Part shown: piece after piece, positions 1 through 13,894 of the stretch
How the letters are laid out: each line of letters begins with the position of its first letter
How positions within the stretch are numbered: position 1 is the stretch's first letter
Origin: Manihot esculenta
Taxonomy: Eukaryota > Streptophyta > Magnoliopsida > Malpighiales > Euphorbiaceae
Reading direction: 5' to 3'
Assembly: GCF_001659605.2 (NCBI RefSeq)
Contig: NC_035177.2
Coordinates: 33,434,136-33,498,135 of the forward strand
Length of the DNA stretch: 64,000 nucleotides
Translations under genes and position numbers: made by a program
The notes under the pieces: generated by a model
The model's input: the letters and a program-made list of their open reading frames with translations, nothing else
The model's database searches: none
Told to the model about the DNA's origin: nothing

Positions 1-156
1 TCTAACATCAGTATCCGTATCAAAAGTAAAAACAATAGCTGATTTATCATAATTGATACGTTGTCCCGAGGCCTCACAATATACTTGTAAACAATACTTC
101 AAGCGAGTTGCCTCCTCAATCATGATTCTTTCCAAACATAAGGAGTCGTCTGCAAA
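1..156 (-). mobile_element. LINE (non-LTR retrotransposon) reverse transcriptase fragment
   Basis: Read on the minus strand, these bases stay open and give a stretch typical of plant L1-type reverse transcriptases: an ADDS catalytic box (residues ADD next to a run of F), then an amphipathic stretch ending in EASGQRINYDKS, the conserved block that follows the ADD box in plant LINE RT-like genes. The fragment runs off the left edge of the window, so the downstream part of RT lies outside. Upstream of the ADD box there is only a homopolymer run and no recognisable RT, so the copy is a truncated relic. Very likely non-functional. Confidence 0.7.
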
Positions 157-3100
157 AAAAAAAAAAGTGAGAAATAGGAATATCCCGTTTGGTAACTATA
201 GCTCTGTGAATTCGGCCTTGAATCTATAATTTAGAAAGCATTTTTTATAAACTTTCCGCACAAATAATAAATAGATAAGGCGAGAACAGGTCCCTATCTC
301 AGATCTCTTCCTAGAACAAGAGAACCAAACTGCTCGGCACCTCTTAGCAAAATAATAAATTTTAATTTCTACCTTTAATAATTTTATTAACACATCTTTA
401 TATAAATTTATTAGTATATTTTATTTCTTAAATTAAAATTAAATAATAAAATGTAATTTAAAAAAAAAAACTATTTTCAAAAATACAAATTATTTTCTTG
501 AAACAAATTGATTTTAAATTTTTTTTGGCTAATTTAAATGAACACTTTAAATAAAAATAAAATTTTTTTTAGCACCGATGTTCCGCCTCAAGTACAATTA
601 ATTTCAACTATGATTTTAACTCAAAATTTATCTTTTTAAAATTCATTAATAAAATAAGAATAATTAATATAAAGGAATATGGTTATACCAAATAATTAAT
701 TAACTTTATAAAATTTTAATGAAAAGTGAGGAATTTTTCTAATTTATAAAAAGAAAAGAAGCAGCATATGCCATATAATGTTGGCATAGTCTGTCAAAGC
801 AAAAGGAAGAAGAAGAAAAAGAAAATGATATGCAATTATTGATGGTTTATTGGCATTATCAGCTTTTAAGGTGGTTATAAATTGGACAACAGAAATTTCC
901 ACTAAATAATTTTTTTTTTTTAAAAAAATTCTCATGTGGCTGTGTATTTGGAACAACTACTACAACTACTTGCAAAAGATATATATTTTTTAAAATAAAG
1001 TTGAAAAAAAAAACATGGGTCTCTATCTTTCCCTTTCTCTGAAAATAAAGTTTTATTTATTTTATTTAAAAGCAAAAGCATATCTGACTTCTTTGCATGG
1101 AGATTGAGAGAAGCAATTAACTATATAAGTATATAGTATGTGCCATAATTCAATACTTAATTGCTAAGTATTTGATTAACAACATTAACTATTTTCCATA
1201 TTTCTATATATTTTATTATTATTTTTAATTTTATCATATCTCCATTTCTTTTCCCTTTACAAAAAGCTAATTATTCCTTTAATCTCTTTCAAAACCACAT
1301 GGGTTTTCATTAAATAATTTCATTTATGTCATTGAATAATTTTTATTAATGCCTTTATACTATTTTTAAAAAAATTATTTGATATTTAAAATTTTACTGA
1401 CTCAATTAATGCATATTCATATTAGTATTCTCTTTTAAATTTTAAAAATACTTTGCACTGATAGTTTGAATTTAAACCTATTAATCGAGAGAGAAAGACT
1501 TTAACATTCTTATCGGCTATTAGGATCATAAAAAATTATATAATATAATGATATACAATGTAGATAATTTTATATAATAGAATAAACTAATAGAAATTAG
1601 ACAAATGAATAAATATACATACGAATAAATTCTAAAAATATATTGTAATTGATTAATAGTTTTATGAAAAAAACTATTTTTACATAAATATCTTTATTAT
1701 ATTAATTCATTATACCACGTAAATATCTTATATATACACGTAAATATCTTCTATATACTAATTTTTTTTTAAAATCGCACTTATAATTTTTAAAAGATAC
1801 ATAAAAAATAAATAGTCAATTATTATTATATTAGTTGAATAGCATCTCATAAATTAATTGTCTATTTATATTTAGCAACTCTAAAAAAGTCTGAATCAAG
1901 TAGAATAAATAGGAATAATGAGAAGCTAGAGGGACCAATTTGTAATTGGAAGAGAATGTTTTACCATGGAATTTCTTCTTTTGCAAAGTTGTCAAAAAGA
2001 AGGGGGGAATATACTATATGCATATTTTGGGTCATCTTTACAAATTGGAAAGCACATAATGGAGCAATGAGCTAGTTTCTGTTTACACTATACACTTGTG
2101 ATTCTCTTCTCTTCAAATCTATTATATAAAGCAGACTCTTAGAGAGAACAAGAAAATAATTTTTCCTTTTTCTGATTTTTTAATTATTTTAATATTCTTA
2201 TTTTTTTATTAATTCACTTATATATTTTATATTTATTACGCATAAGGATTGTTTTCACAATCTAAATTTATTTAATTTGCCTTTTGAATTTTTTTTATAT
2301 AATTCATATTTTCACAATTTAAATTTGTTTAATTTATCTTTTAAATTTTTTTATACAATTCATACTCATTTCAATTTGTGTTTTGGATTTCTAATAAAAA
2401 TTAATTTACATTTATTTATTAATTTATATATATATATATTTATATTTATATATATTTATTTTTATATTTTAGCCTAATAATAAATTATTAATGAAACTAA
2501 TATGAATATTACTCCTTGTTATTATCTCTCTATATTTAATTAATTTTGAAATAAATAGTAATTAAGCCATTTATTTATTGAAGAATTTCATTCATCACAT
2601 AAAAATATATTTATGTTTTTTTTTTGAAATATAATTAATATGTTTAAAGTAATAAATTTTATTTGTTTTTAAAAAAATTATTCTCTCATATTGTTTTATT
2701 AGAATTAAATAACTCTAAATTATTGCTAAAATTAAAGAATTTTATTTTTTGACTATATTAAATTAGAAAATTAATAAATAAAAAGAAAAAAAAATCCTAT
2801 TATTACACATGATGTGCAATGAAGGGAATATTAGAGCGGGTCACATTTGCCTTTACCTTAGATTTTGCTTGATTCTTAGACAAATTGCCACGTGAATTGA
2901 ATTATAATTAATTAATATTCATTTGCATAAGTTTGTATTTGAAATAAAAAAAAATGAAATTACAAAACAATATTAAATTTAAATACTTTATTATTTAAAA
3001 TTCATATTTATTAAACACAGCCTAGCATTACTGTGGCCACCATCACATGGATTAGACCCACAATAAATTAGGTGATGGTAATGCATGCAAAAGCAATTAA

Positions 3101-4055
3101 ATTCATGTATAAGTTTTAAAATTTTAATTAATATGTTTATTTATAATATTTTATAAATTTATATATATTTTTAAAAATTTTAAATCAATTGACTAACTTA
3201 TAATTAAATTAATTTAAATAAATAAATTATTATTGATATTGTTCATATTGTATTTTTTCGAATATGAATTTAAAAAATAACATAGAATTGAATTTAGCCA
3301 ATATAAAGTTTAAATATTATTTACTTTCAAAAAAAATAGTTTAAATATTATTAAAAAATATAATTATATCTAACAAACGATATAAAATCATACATATAAA
3401 GATAACATCCACTTTCACTTTCATTTTTGGGTAATTTGGTAGGCATTAATCATTATATCTTTAGTCTCATTAGATCTTTAATTTTTATTTTGTAAGTTTG
3501 ATTTATCACACGTGGTGTTGTAATATGGTTGTATTTTAAATTGTCAAATAGTTCATTAAAGATGAAAAGAAAAACTATGTTAAGATGGAGAAAATAAGAC
3601 CTTAAATATTAGATATATAAAATCAATTTCTAGTCGAAATAAATATGAGGAATAACAATTTTAAAAAGAAAAAAAATATCGGTTGGATAATAATTTTTAA
3701 AATTGTATATAATATTTTTTTGCATACAATAGCTCACATCGAGAAATTACGGTAATTCTGAATTGTATATGACAATTTTGAATTATATCAATTCTGAATT
3801 GTATACGACAATTCTGAACTGAATATAATAGCTAGCATTGTAAGAATCAGCTGCTTGCTTAAAACTGCATACTTGTACCGTGTCCCACATCGAAAAATTA
3901 CAGCAATTCCGAATGTATATAATAGATAGCACGAAGCTGCATTTTTGCAGTTAGCCACCAATAATTTATATGGATGAAAATTTATCTCGACAAGAAAAGA
4001 TTGATAGGTTCATGTCTTTCTTAAAGTTTACATATGATAGTATAATAGGTAGAGA
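157..4055. other. AT-rich intergenic DNA, no gene seen
   Basis: About 3.9 kb of AT-rich sequence with many A and T runs and no ORF that resembles a protein. Around 3733-3945 there are two diverged copies of a segment containing cacatcgaraaattac followed by an aattc(t/c)gaat(t)gtatat stretch, which may be remains of a small LTR-type (TRIM-like) repeat. Nothing else is supported. Confidence 0.6.
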
Positions 4056-7000
4056 GCAAAAAAATTAACAAATCTCAAAATCTATATATTTTAGGATGAA
4101 ATAAACTTACAATTCCAACAACTACACTCTAATTTCAAAATTCCTAATTCTCAAACCTCCAATATACACACTTCAAATCAATATCAACTTTGAAAGAGGG
4201 ATGCAACAACTTGCTTCGGTGGAGGGGGCACGGCTTGCTTCGGTGGAGGGGCGATGGCTTGCTTCGGTGGAGGGGCGATGGCTTGCTTCGGTGGAAGGGG
4301 CGTCGAGCCGACAGCTAGCTTCGGTGGAGGGGCTGCAAATGTTATGGGAGGGGGATACGTGAGAAATTATAAGTAGTCGATTACGATTAGGCATTTAAAC
4401 ATTTAAGTTAGGACATTTTTAAGTTAGGGCTAAGATGAATTAGTTTGGGTTGAAAAAACGTTATATAATTTCCTTTGCAAAATGAGTTTTCAAAGTTGAG
4501 TAAAATAAATAACAAACATAATTAGAGCCTATAATTAGTATACAAGTTTTCAATCTCCTATAAATACCACAAATCTCAAATAAATTATAGAAAGTAGATT
4601 AAAAAAATCAAAAAATCTCAAAATCTATAAATTTTATGATGATATAAACTTACAATTCCAACTACACTCTAATTTCAAAATTCCTAATTCTCAAACCTCC
4701 AATCACAAATATACACACCTCAAATCAATAAACGGATATATTCAAAATTCCTAATATATTGTTTAACACCCAAATTTACTAATCCCACTTCAAAACAATA
4801 AATCTCAACACAATGTTCTGTACATAGTCTCCAATTTTCACTATCACCAACTCGTTGGATATAAGAAGATTCAACTTTGGAAGACAGATGCAATAACATG
4901 CTTCAATGGAGGGGGCAAGGCTTGCTTCGCTGGAAGGGCAACGGGCCGACGGCTTGTTTCGGTGGAGGGGCGATGGCTTGCTTCGGTGGAAGGGTGATGG
5001 CTTGCTTCGGTGGAAGGGGCGTCGAGCTGACAGCTAGTTTCGGTGGACGGGCTGCAAATGCTATGGGAGGGGGGATACGCTAGAAATTATAAGTAGTCGA
5101 TTAGGATTAGACATTTAAACATTTAAGTTAGGGCATTTTGAAGTTAGGGCTTTGATGAATTGGTTTGGGTTGAAAAAGCGTTATATAATTTCCTTTGCAA
5201 AATTAGTTTTCAAAGTTGAGCAAAATAAATAACAAATGAATTAGAGCCTATAATTAGTATACAAGTTTTCAATCTCCTATAAATACCACAAATCTCAAAT
5301 AAATTACAGAAAGTAGATAAAAAAAATCAACAAATCTCAAAATCTATAAATTTTAGGATGAAATAAACTTACAATTTTAACAACACTCTAATTTCAAAAT
5401 TCCTAATTCTCAAACCTCCAATCACAAATATACACACCTCAAATCAATAAACGAACATATTCAAAATTCTTAATATATTGTTTAACACTAAAATTTACTA
5501 ATCTTACCTCAAAACAATAAATCTCAATACAATTATCTGTATATAGTCTCCAATCTTCACTATCACCAAATCGTTGGATATAAGAATATTCAACTTTGGA
5601 AGAGGGATGCAACAACTTGCTTCAGTGGAGAGGGCACGGCTTGCTTCGCTGGAAGAGGCAACGGGCCGACGGCTTGCTTCGGTGGAGGGGCGATGGCTTG
5701 CTTCGGTGGAAGGACGATGGCTTACTTCGTTGGAAGGGGCGATGGGCCGACAACTTGCTTCGATGGAAGGGGCATCGAGCTGACAGTTAGCTTCAGTGGC
5801 GGGACTGCAAATGCTATGGCAGGGGGATACGCGAGAAATTATAAGTAGTCGATTTGGATTAGACATTTAAATATTTAAGTTAGGGCATTTTGAAGTTAGG
5901 GCTGTGATGAATTGGTTTGGGTTGAAGAAGTGTTATATAATTTCCTTTGCAAAATGAGTTTTCAAAGTTAAGGAAAATAAATAACAAACAGAATTAGAGC
6001 CTATAATTAGTATAAAAGCTTTTAATCTTCTATAAATATCACAAATCTCAAATAAATTACAGAAAGTAGATGAAAAAAATCAACAAATCACAAAATCTAT
6101 AAATTTTAGGATGAAATAAACTTAGAATTCCAACAACACTCTAATTTAAACATCCCTAATTTTCAAACCTCCAATCACAAATATACACACCTCAAATCAA
6201 TAAACGTACATATTCAAAATTCCTAATTTATTGTTTAACACCCAAATTTACTAATCTCACCTCAAAACAATAAATCTCAACACAATGATCTATACATAGT
6301 CTCCAATCTTCACTATCACCAGCTCGTTGGATATAAGAAGATTCAACTTTGGAAGAGGCATGCAACAACTTGCTGTAGTGGAGGAGGCATGGTTTGCTTT
6401 GCTGGAAGGGGCAATGGGCCAACGGCTTGCTTCTGTGGAGGGGCGATGGCATGCTTCGATGGAAGGGCAATGGCTTGTTTCGGTGGAAAGGGCAATTGGC
6501 CGACGGCTTATTTCGGTGGAAAGGGCGTCGAGCCGATAGCTAGCTTCGATTGACGGGCTGCAAATGTTATGGGAGGGGGGATACGCGAAAAATTATAAGT
6601 TGTCGATTAGGATTAGGCATTTAAACATTTAAGTTAGGGCATTTTGAAGTTAGGGCTGTAATGAATTGGTTTGGGTTGAAAAAGCATTATATAATTTCCT
6701 TTGCAAAATGTGTTTTCAAACTTGAGCAATATAAATAATAAACAAAATTAGAGCCTATAATTAGTATATAAGTTTTCAATCTCCTATAAATACCACAAAT
6801 CTCAAATAAATTGCAGAAAGTAGATGAAAAAAATCAACAAATCTCAAAATCCATAAATTTTAGTCTAAAATAAACTTACAATTCCAACTACACTCTATTT
6901 TCAAAATTCCTAATTCTCAAACCTTCAATCACAAATATATACACACCTCAAATCAATAAATGGATATATTCAAAATTCCTAATATATTGTTTAACACCCA

Positions 7001-10000
7001 AATTTACTAACCTCACCTCAAAATTATAAATCTCAACAAAATGATCTGTACATAGTCTCCAATCTTCACTATCACCAACTCGTTGGATATAAGAAGATTC
7101 AACTTTGTAAGAGGGATGCAACAACTTGCTTCAGTGGAGGGGGCACGGCTTGCTTCGCTGGAAGAGGCAACATGCCGACGGCTTGCTTTGGTGGAGGGGC
7201 GATGGCTTGCTTCGTTGGAAGGGGCAATGGGCCGACAGTTTGCTTCGATAGAAGGGGCGTTAAGCCCACAGCTAGCTTCGGTGGACGGGCTGCAAATGCT
7301 ATGGGAGGGGGGATAAGCGAGAAATTATAAGTAGTCGATTAGGATTAGGCATTTAAACATTTAAGTTAGGGCTGTGATGAATTGGCTTGGGTTGAAAAAA
7401 TATTATATAATTTCCTTTGCAAAATGTGTTTTCAAAGTTGAGCAATATAAATAACAAACAGAATTAGAGTCTATAATTAGTATATAAGTTTTCAATCTCC
7501 TATAAATACAACAAATCTCAAATAAATTGCAGAAATTAGATGAAAAAAATCAACAAATCTCAAAATTCAGAAATTTTAGTATGAAATAAACTTACAATTC
7601 CAACTACACTCTATTTTCAAAATTCCTAATTCTCAAACCTCCAATCACAAATATACACACTTCAAATCAATAAACGGATATATTCAAAATTCCTAATATA
7701 TTGTTTAACACCCAAATTTACTAATCTCACCTCAAAACAATAAATCTCAATACATTGATCTGTACATAGTCTACAACCTTCACTATCACCAACTCGTTGG
7801 ATAGAAGAAGATTCAACTTTGGAAGAGGGATGCAACAACTTGCTTCAGTGGAGGGGGCACGGCTGCTTTGCTCGAAGGGGCAACGGGCCGACGGCTTGCT
7901 TCGGTGGAGATGCGGTGGCTTGCTTCGGTGGAAGGGCGATGGCTTACTTCGGTGGAAGGGCGATGGCTTACTTCGGTGGAAGGGGTGATGGGCCGACGAC
8001 TTACTTCGGTGGAAGGGGCGTCGAGCCGACAGCTAGCTTCGGTGGAGGGGCTGCAAATGCTATGGCAGGGGGGATACGCGAGAAATTATAAGTAGTTGAT
8101 TAGAATTAGGCATTTAAACATTTAAGTTAGCGAATTTTGAAGTTAGGGCTGTGATGAATTGGTTTGGGTTGAAAAAGCATTATATAATTTTTATTTGCAA
8201 AATTAGTTTTCAAAGTTGTGCAAAATAAATAACAAAAAGAATTAGAGCCTATAATTAGTATACAAGTTTTCAATCTCCTATAAATACCACAAATCTCAAA
8301 TAAATTACAAAAAGTAGATGAAAAAAATCAACAAATCGTAAAATCTATAAATTTTAGTTTTAAATAAACTTACAATTCCAACTACACTCTAATTTCAATA
8401 TTCCTAATTCTCAAACCTCCAATCACAAATATACACACCTCAAATCAATAAATGGATATATTCAAAATATCTAATATATTGTTTAACCCCCAAATTTACT
8501 ATTCTCAACTCAAAACAATAAATCTCAACACAATGATCTGTACATAGTCTTCAATCTTCACTATCACCAGCTCGTTGGATATAAGAAGATTCAACTTTGG
8601 AAGAGGGATGCAACAACTTGTTTTAGTGGAGGGGGCACGGCTTACTTCGCTGGAAGGGGCAACGAGCCGATGGCTTGCTTCGGTGGAGGGGCGATGGCTT
8701 GCTTCGTTGGAAGGACGATGGCTTGTTTCCGTAGAAGGGGCGATGGGTTGACGGCTTGCTTCAGTGGAAGGGGCGTCGAGACGACAATTAGTTTCGGTGG
8801 AGGGGTTGCAAATGCTATGCGAGGGGGATACACGAGAAATTATAAGTAGTTGATTATAAATAGACATTTAAACATTTAAGTTAGGACATTTTGAAGTTAG
8901 GACTGTGATGAATTGATTTGGGTTGAAAAAGCATTATTTAATTTTCTTTGCAAAATGAGTTTTGAAAGTTGAGCAAAATAAATAACAAATAAAATTAGAG
9001 CCTATAATTATATATAAATTTTCAATCTCCTATAAATACCACAAATATCAAATAAATTACAGATAGTAGATGAAAAAAATCAACAAATCTCAAAATCTAT
9101 AAATTTTAGGATGAAATAAACTTACAATTCCAACTACACTCTAATTTCAAAATTCCTAATGCTCAAACCTCCAATCACAAATATATACACCTCAAATCAA
9201 TAAATGGACATATTCAAAATTTCTAATATATTTTTTAACACCCAAATTTACTAATCTCAACTCAAAACAATAAATATCAATACAATGATCTGTACATAGT
9301 CTCCAATCTTTACTATCACCAACTCGTTGGATAGAAGAAGATTCAACTTTGGAAGAGGGATGCAATAACTTGCTTCAGTGGAAGGGGCACGGCTTGTTTC
9401 GCTGGAAGGGGCAACGAGCCGACGGCTTGCTTCGGTGGAGGGGCGATGGCCTGCTTCGGTGGAAGGGCGATGGCTTGTTTCGGGGGAAGGGGTGATAGCT
9501 TGTTTCGGTGGAAGGGGCGATGGGCCGACGGCTTGCTTCGATGGAAGGGGCATCGAGCTGACAGCTATCTTCGATGGACGGGCTGCAAATGCTATGGGAG
9601 GGGGATACGCGAGAAATTATAGGTAGTCGATTAGGATTAGGCATTTAAACATTTAAGTTAGGGCTGTGACGAATTGGTTTGGTTGAAAAAACGTTATATA
9701 ATTTCCTTTGCAAAATGTATTTTCAAAGCTGAGCAATAAAAATAACAAACAGAATTAGAGCTTATAATTAGTATACAAGTTTTCAATCTCTAATAAATAC
9801 TACAAATCTCAAATAAATTACAAAAAGTAGATTACAAAAATCAACAAATCTCAAAATCTATAAATTTTAGAATGAAATAAACTTACAATTCCAACTACAC
9901 TCTAATTTTAAAATTCCTAATGCTCAAACCTCCAATCACAAATATATACACCTCAAATCAATAAATGGACATATTCAAAATTTCTAATATATTGTTTAAC

Positions 10001-13000
10001 ACCCAAATTTACTAATCTCAACTCAAAATAATAAATCTCAACACAATGATCTGTACATAGTCTCCAATCTTCACTATCACCAACTCGTTGGTTAGAAGAA
10101 GATTCAACTTTGAAATAGGGATGCAATAACTTGCTTTAGTGGAGGGGGCACGGCTTACTTCGCTGGAAGGGGCAACGAGCCTACGGCTTGCTTCGGTGGA
10201 GGGACGATGGCTTGTTTCGTTGGAAGGGCGATAGCTTATTTCGGTGGAAGGGCGATAGCTTGTTTCGGTGGAAGGGGCGATGGGCCGACAGCTTGCTTCG
10301 GTAGAAGGGGCGTCGAACCGACAACTAGCTTCGGTGGAGGGGCTGCAAATGCTATGGGAGGGGAGATACACAAGAAATTATAAGTAGTCGATTAGGAATA
10401 GACATTTAAACATTTAAGTTAGGGCATTTTGAAGTTAGGGCTATGATGAATTGGTTTGGGTTGAAAAAGCATTATATAATTTTTATTTGCAAAATGAGTT
10501 TTCAAAGTTGAGCAAAATAAATAACAAACAAAATTAGAGCCTATAATTAGATATAAATACCACAAATCTCAAATAAATTACAAAAAGTAGATGAAAAAAA
10601 TCAACAAATCTCAAAATCTATAAATTTTAGGATGAAATAAACTTACAATTCCAACAACTACACTCTAATTTCAACATTCCTAATTTTCAAACCTTCAATC
10701 ACAAATATATACACCTCAAATCAATAAATGGATATATTCAAAATATCTAATATATTGTTTAACCCCCAAATTTACTAATCTCAACTCAAAACAATAAATC
10801 TCAACACAATGATCTGTACATAGTCTCTAATCTTCACTATCACCAACTCGTTGGATAGAAGAAAATTCAACTTTGGAAGAGGGATACAATAAGTTGCTTC
10901 AGTGGAGGGGGCACAGCTTGTTTCGCTGGAAGGGGCAACGAGCCGACGGCTTGCTTCGGTGGAGGGGCGTTGGCTTGCTTCGGTGGAAGGGGCGATGGGC
11001 CGACGGCTTACTTCGGTGGAAGGGGCATCAAGCTGACAGCTAGCTTCGGTGGAAGGGCTGCAAATGTTATGGGAGAGGGGATACATGAGAAATTATAAGT
11101 AGTCGATTAGGATTAGGCATTTAAATATTTAAGTTAGGGCATTTTGAAGTTTGGGCTATGATGAATTGGTTTGGATTGAAAAAGCGTTATTTAATTTCCT
11201 TTGCCAAATGAGTTTTCAAAGTTGAGCAATATAAATAACAAATAAAATTAGAGCCTATAATTAGATATAAATTTTTAATCTCCTATAAATACCACAAATC
11301 TCAAATAAATTACAGAAAGTAGATGAAAAAAATCAACAAATCTCAAAATCTATAAATTTTAGGATGAAATAAACTTACAAGTCCAACAACTACACTCTAA
11401 TTTCAACATTTCTAATTCTCAAACCTCCAATCACAAATATATACACTTCAAATCAATAAACGGACATATTCAAAATTCTTAATATATTGTTTAACACCCA
11501 AATTTACTAATCTCACCTCAAAACAATAAATCTCAACACAATGATCTCTACATAGTCTCCAATCTTCACTATCATCAACTCGTTGGATAGAAGAAGATTC
11601 AACTTTGGACGAGGGATGCAACAACTTGCTTCAGTGGAGGGGGCACGGCTTGCTTTGTTCGAAGGGGCAGCGGGCCAGCGGCTTGCTTCGGTGGAGGGGC
11701 GACAGCTTGCTTCTGTGGAAGGGGCGATGGGCCGACGGCTTGCTTCTGTGGAAGAAGCGTCGAGCCGACAGTTAGCTTCGGTGGAGAGGCTGCAAATGCT
11801 ATGGGAGGGGGGATATACGAGAAATTATAAGTAGTCGATTAGGAATAGGCATTTAAACATTTAAGTTAGGGCATTTTGAAGTTAGGGCTGTGATGAATTG
11901 GTTTGATTTGAAAAAGCGTTATTTAATTTCCTTTGCCAAATGAGTTTTCAAAGTTGAGCAAAATACATAACAAACAAAATTAGAGTCTATAATTAGATAT
12001 AAATTTTCAATCTCAAATAAATTACAGAAAGTAGATGAAAAAAATCAACAAATCTCAAAATCTATAAATTTTAGGATGAAATAAACTTAAAATTCCAACA
12101 ACTACACTCTAATTTCCACATTCATAATTCTCAAACCTCCAATCACAAATATACAAACCTCAAATCAATAAACGAACATATTCAAATTTCTTAATATATT
12201 GTTTAACACCTAAATTTACAAATCTCACCTCAAAATAATAAATCTCAACACAATGATCTGTACATAGTCTCCAATTTTTATTATCACCAACTCGTTGGAT
12301 AGAAGAAGATTCAACTTTGGAAGAAGGATGCAACAACTTGCTTCAGTGGAGGGGCCACGTTTTGCTTCGTTGGAAAGGGCAACGGGCTGACGGGTTGCTT
12401 TGGTGGAGGGGTGATGGCTTGCTTCGGATGAAGGGCGATGACTTGTTTCGGTGGAAGAGGCGTCGAGCCGACAGCTAGCTTCGGTGTCGAGCCGACAGCT
12501 AGCTTCGGTGGAGGGGCTGCAAATGCTATTGGTAGGGGATACACGAGAAATTATAAATATTCGATTAGGATTAGACATTTAAAATTTTTAGTGCATTTTG
12601 AAGTTAGGGTTGGGATGAATTGGTTTGGTTGAAAAAGCGTTATTTAATTTTTTTGCAATATGAGTTTTCAAAGTTGAGCAATATAAATAACAAACAAAAT
12701 TTGATCCTATAATTAGATACAAATTTTCAATCTCCTATAAATACCACAAATCTCAAATAAATTACAAAAAGTATATGAAAAAAATCAACAAATCTCAAAA
12801 TCTATAAATTTTAGGGTGAAATAAACTTACAGTTCCAACAACTACACTCTAATTTCAACATTACTAATTTTCAAACCTTTAATCACAACTATACACAACT
12901 CAAATCAATAAACGGACATATTGAAAATTCCTAATATATTGTTTAACACCCAAATTTACTAATCTCACATCAAAACAATAAATCTCAACTCAATGATCTG

Positions 13001-13383
13001 TGCATAGTCTCCAATCTTCATTATCACCAACTCGTTGGATAGGAGAAGATTCAACTTTGGAAGAGGGATGCAACAATTTGCTTCAGTGGAGGGGGCACGG
13101 CTTGCTTTGCTGGAAGGGGCAACGGGCCGACGGCATGCTTCTGTGGAGGGGCGATGACTTGCTTCGGTGGAAGGGGCGATGACTTGCTTCGGTGGAAGGG
13201 GCGATGACTTGCTTCGGTGGAAGGGGCGTCGAGACGACATCTAGTTTCGGTGGAAGGGCTGCAAATGCTATGGAAGGGGGGGATACGCGAAAAATTATAA
13301 GTAGTCGATTAGGATTAGACATTTAAACTTTTAAGTTAGGGTATTTTGAAGTTAGGGCTGTGATGAATTGGTTTGGGTTAAAA
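4056..13383. repeat. Two-level satellite array: 13 units of about 690-780 bp, each with an internal 24-bp minisatellite
   Basis: The same long unit recurs head-to-tail. Its landmark atgcaacaac (or a close variant) starts at 4201, 4888, 5607, 6360, 7116, 7830, 8608, 9360, 10121, 10884, 11616, 12328 and 13068, giving spacings of 687-778 bp. Each unit has a G-rich core of roughly 130-240 bp made of about 24-bp repeats (ggcttgcttcggtggaaggg with gcgat), some lengthened by a gggccgac insert, then an AT-rich spacer of about 500 bp with the landmarks gtagtcgattaggattaggc, ctataaataccac and ccaactcgttggata. The first unit is truncated on the left and lacks about 200 bp of spacer before its core. The last stops abruptly at about 13383. 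Core repeat number varies between units. Because 24 is a multiple of three, the cores are open in several frames on both strands (ASVEGRWL, ACFGGRAM, PSTEASHR); these are repeat artefacts, not genes. Confidence 0.95.
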
Positions 13384-13894
13384 AATCCCCATCGGATGGA
13401 CAAAGAGTATAGGGAAAGCCATCAAGGCCCAATAAACGATAAAAAAGAGTCTCAACCAATAAAGCTCAACCCATCCTCCCCGTACTGAGGGAAATAATTC
13501 CAATCACCAGAAAGGATGGAAACATTGAAGCTAGCGGCTAGACTTATAACTGGAAAAACATCTCATAAACACAGAAACCACTATCAATCATAGGCTACTA
13601 ACTTCGAAAGAAAGCAAAGCAAAGCGACCATTGATGGGAAGAAGATCCACTCGCATGCAGACTTTAACATAGAACTGGTTGAGCTTCAAACACACAAATC
13701 GACCAATGGTTGCTCATAATTCCATCGTCCCAAACGGCAAAAGGTAATCACCATTGTTATGGCGGTCTCAGTCTCATATAGCTATGAAAGAGTCTTGCAC
13801 GTTCTAACTGCGTCCCAAAGCCATGGCTCTATGAATCTCCTGCATCTGGGAGTGATTTCCAAAACAGAACACTCTAAACTTGGCTGATCTCTAC
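13384..13894. other. Unique segment between two tandem arrays, unidentified
   Basis: About 500 bp of balanced base composition, much less AT-rich than its surroundings, with no long ORF. The switch from the satellite unit at about 13383 is sharp, in the middle of the spacer. It may be the inner part of an old transposable element against which the satellite abuts, but I recognise no family. Confidence 0.5.

Noticed and set aside
5504..5866. ORFs of 60-120 codons on both strands across the satellite cores
   Set aside because: They follow the 24-bp repeat period, occur in several frames at once, end where the core ends and show no family features.
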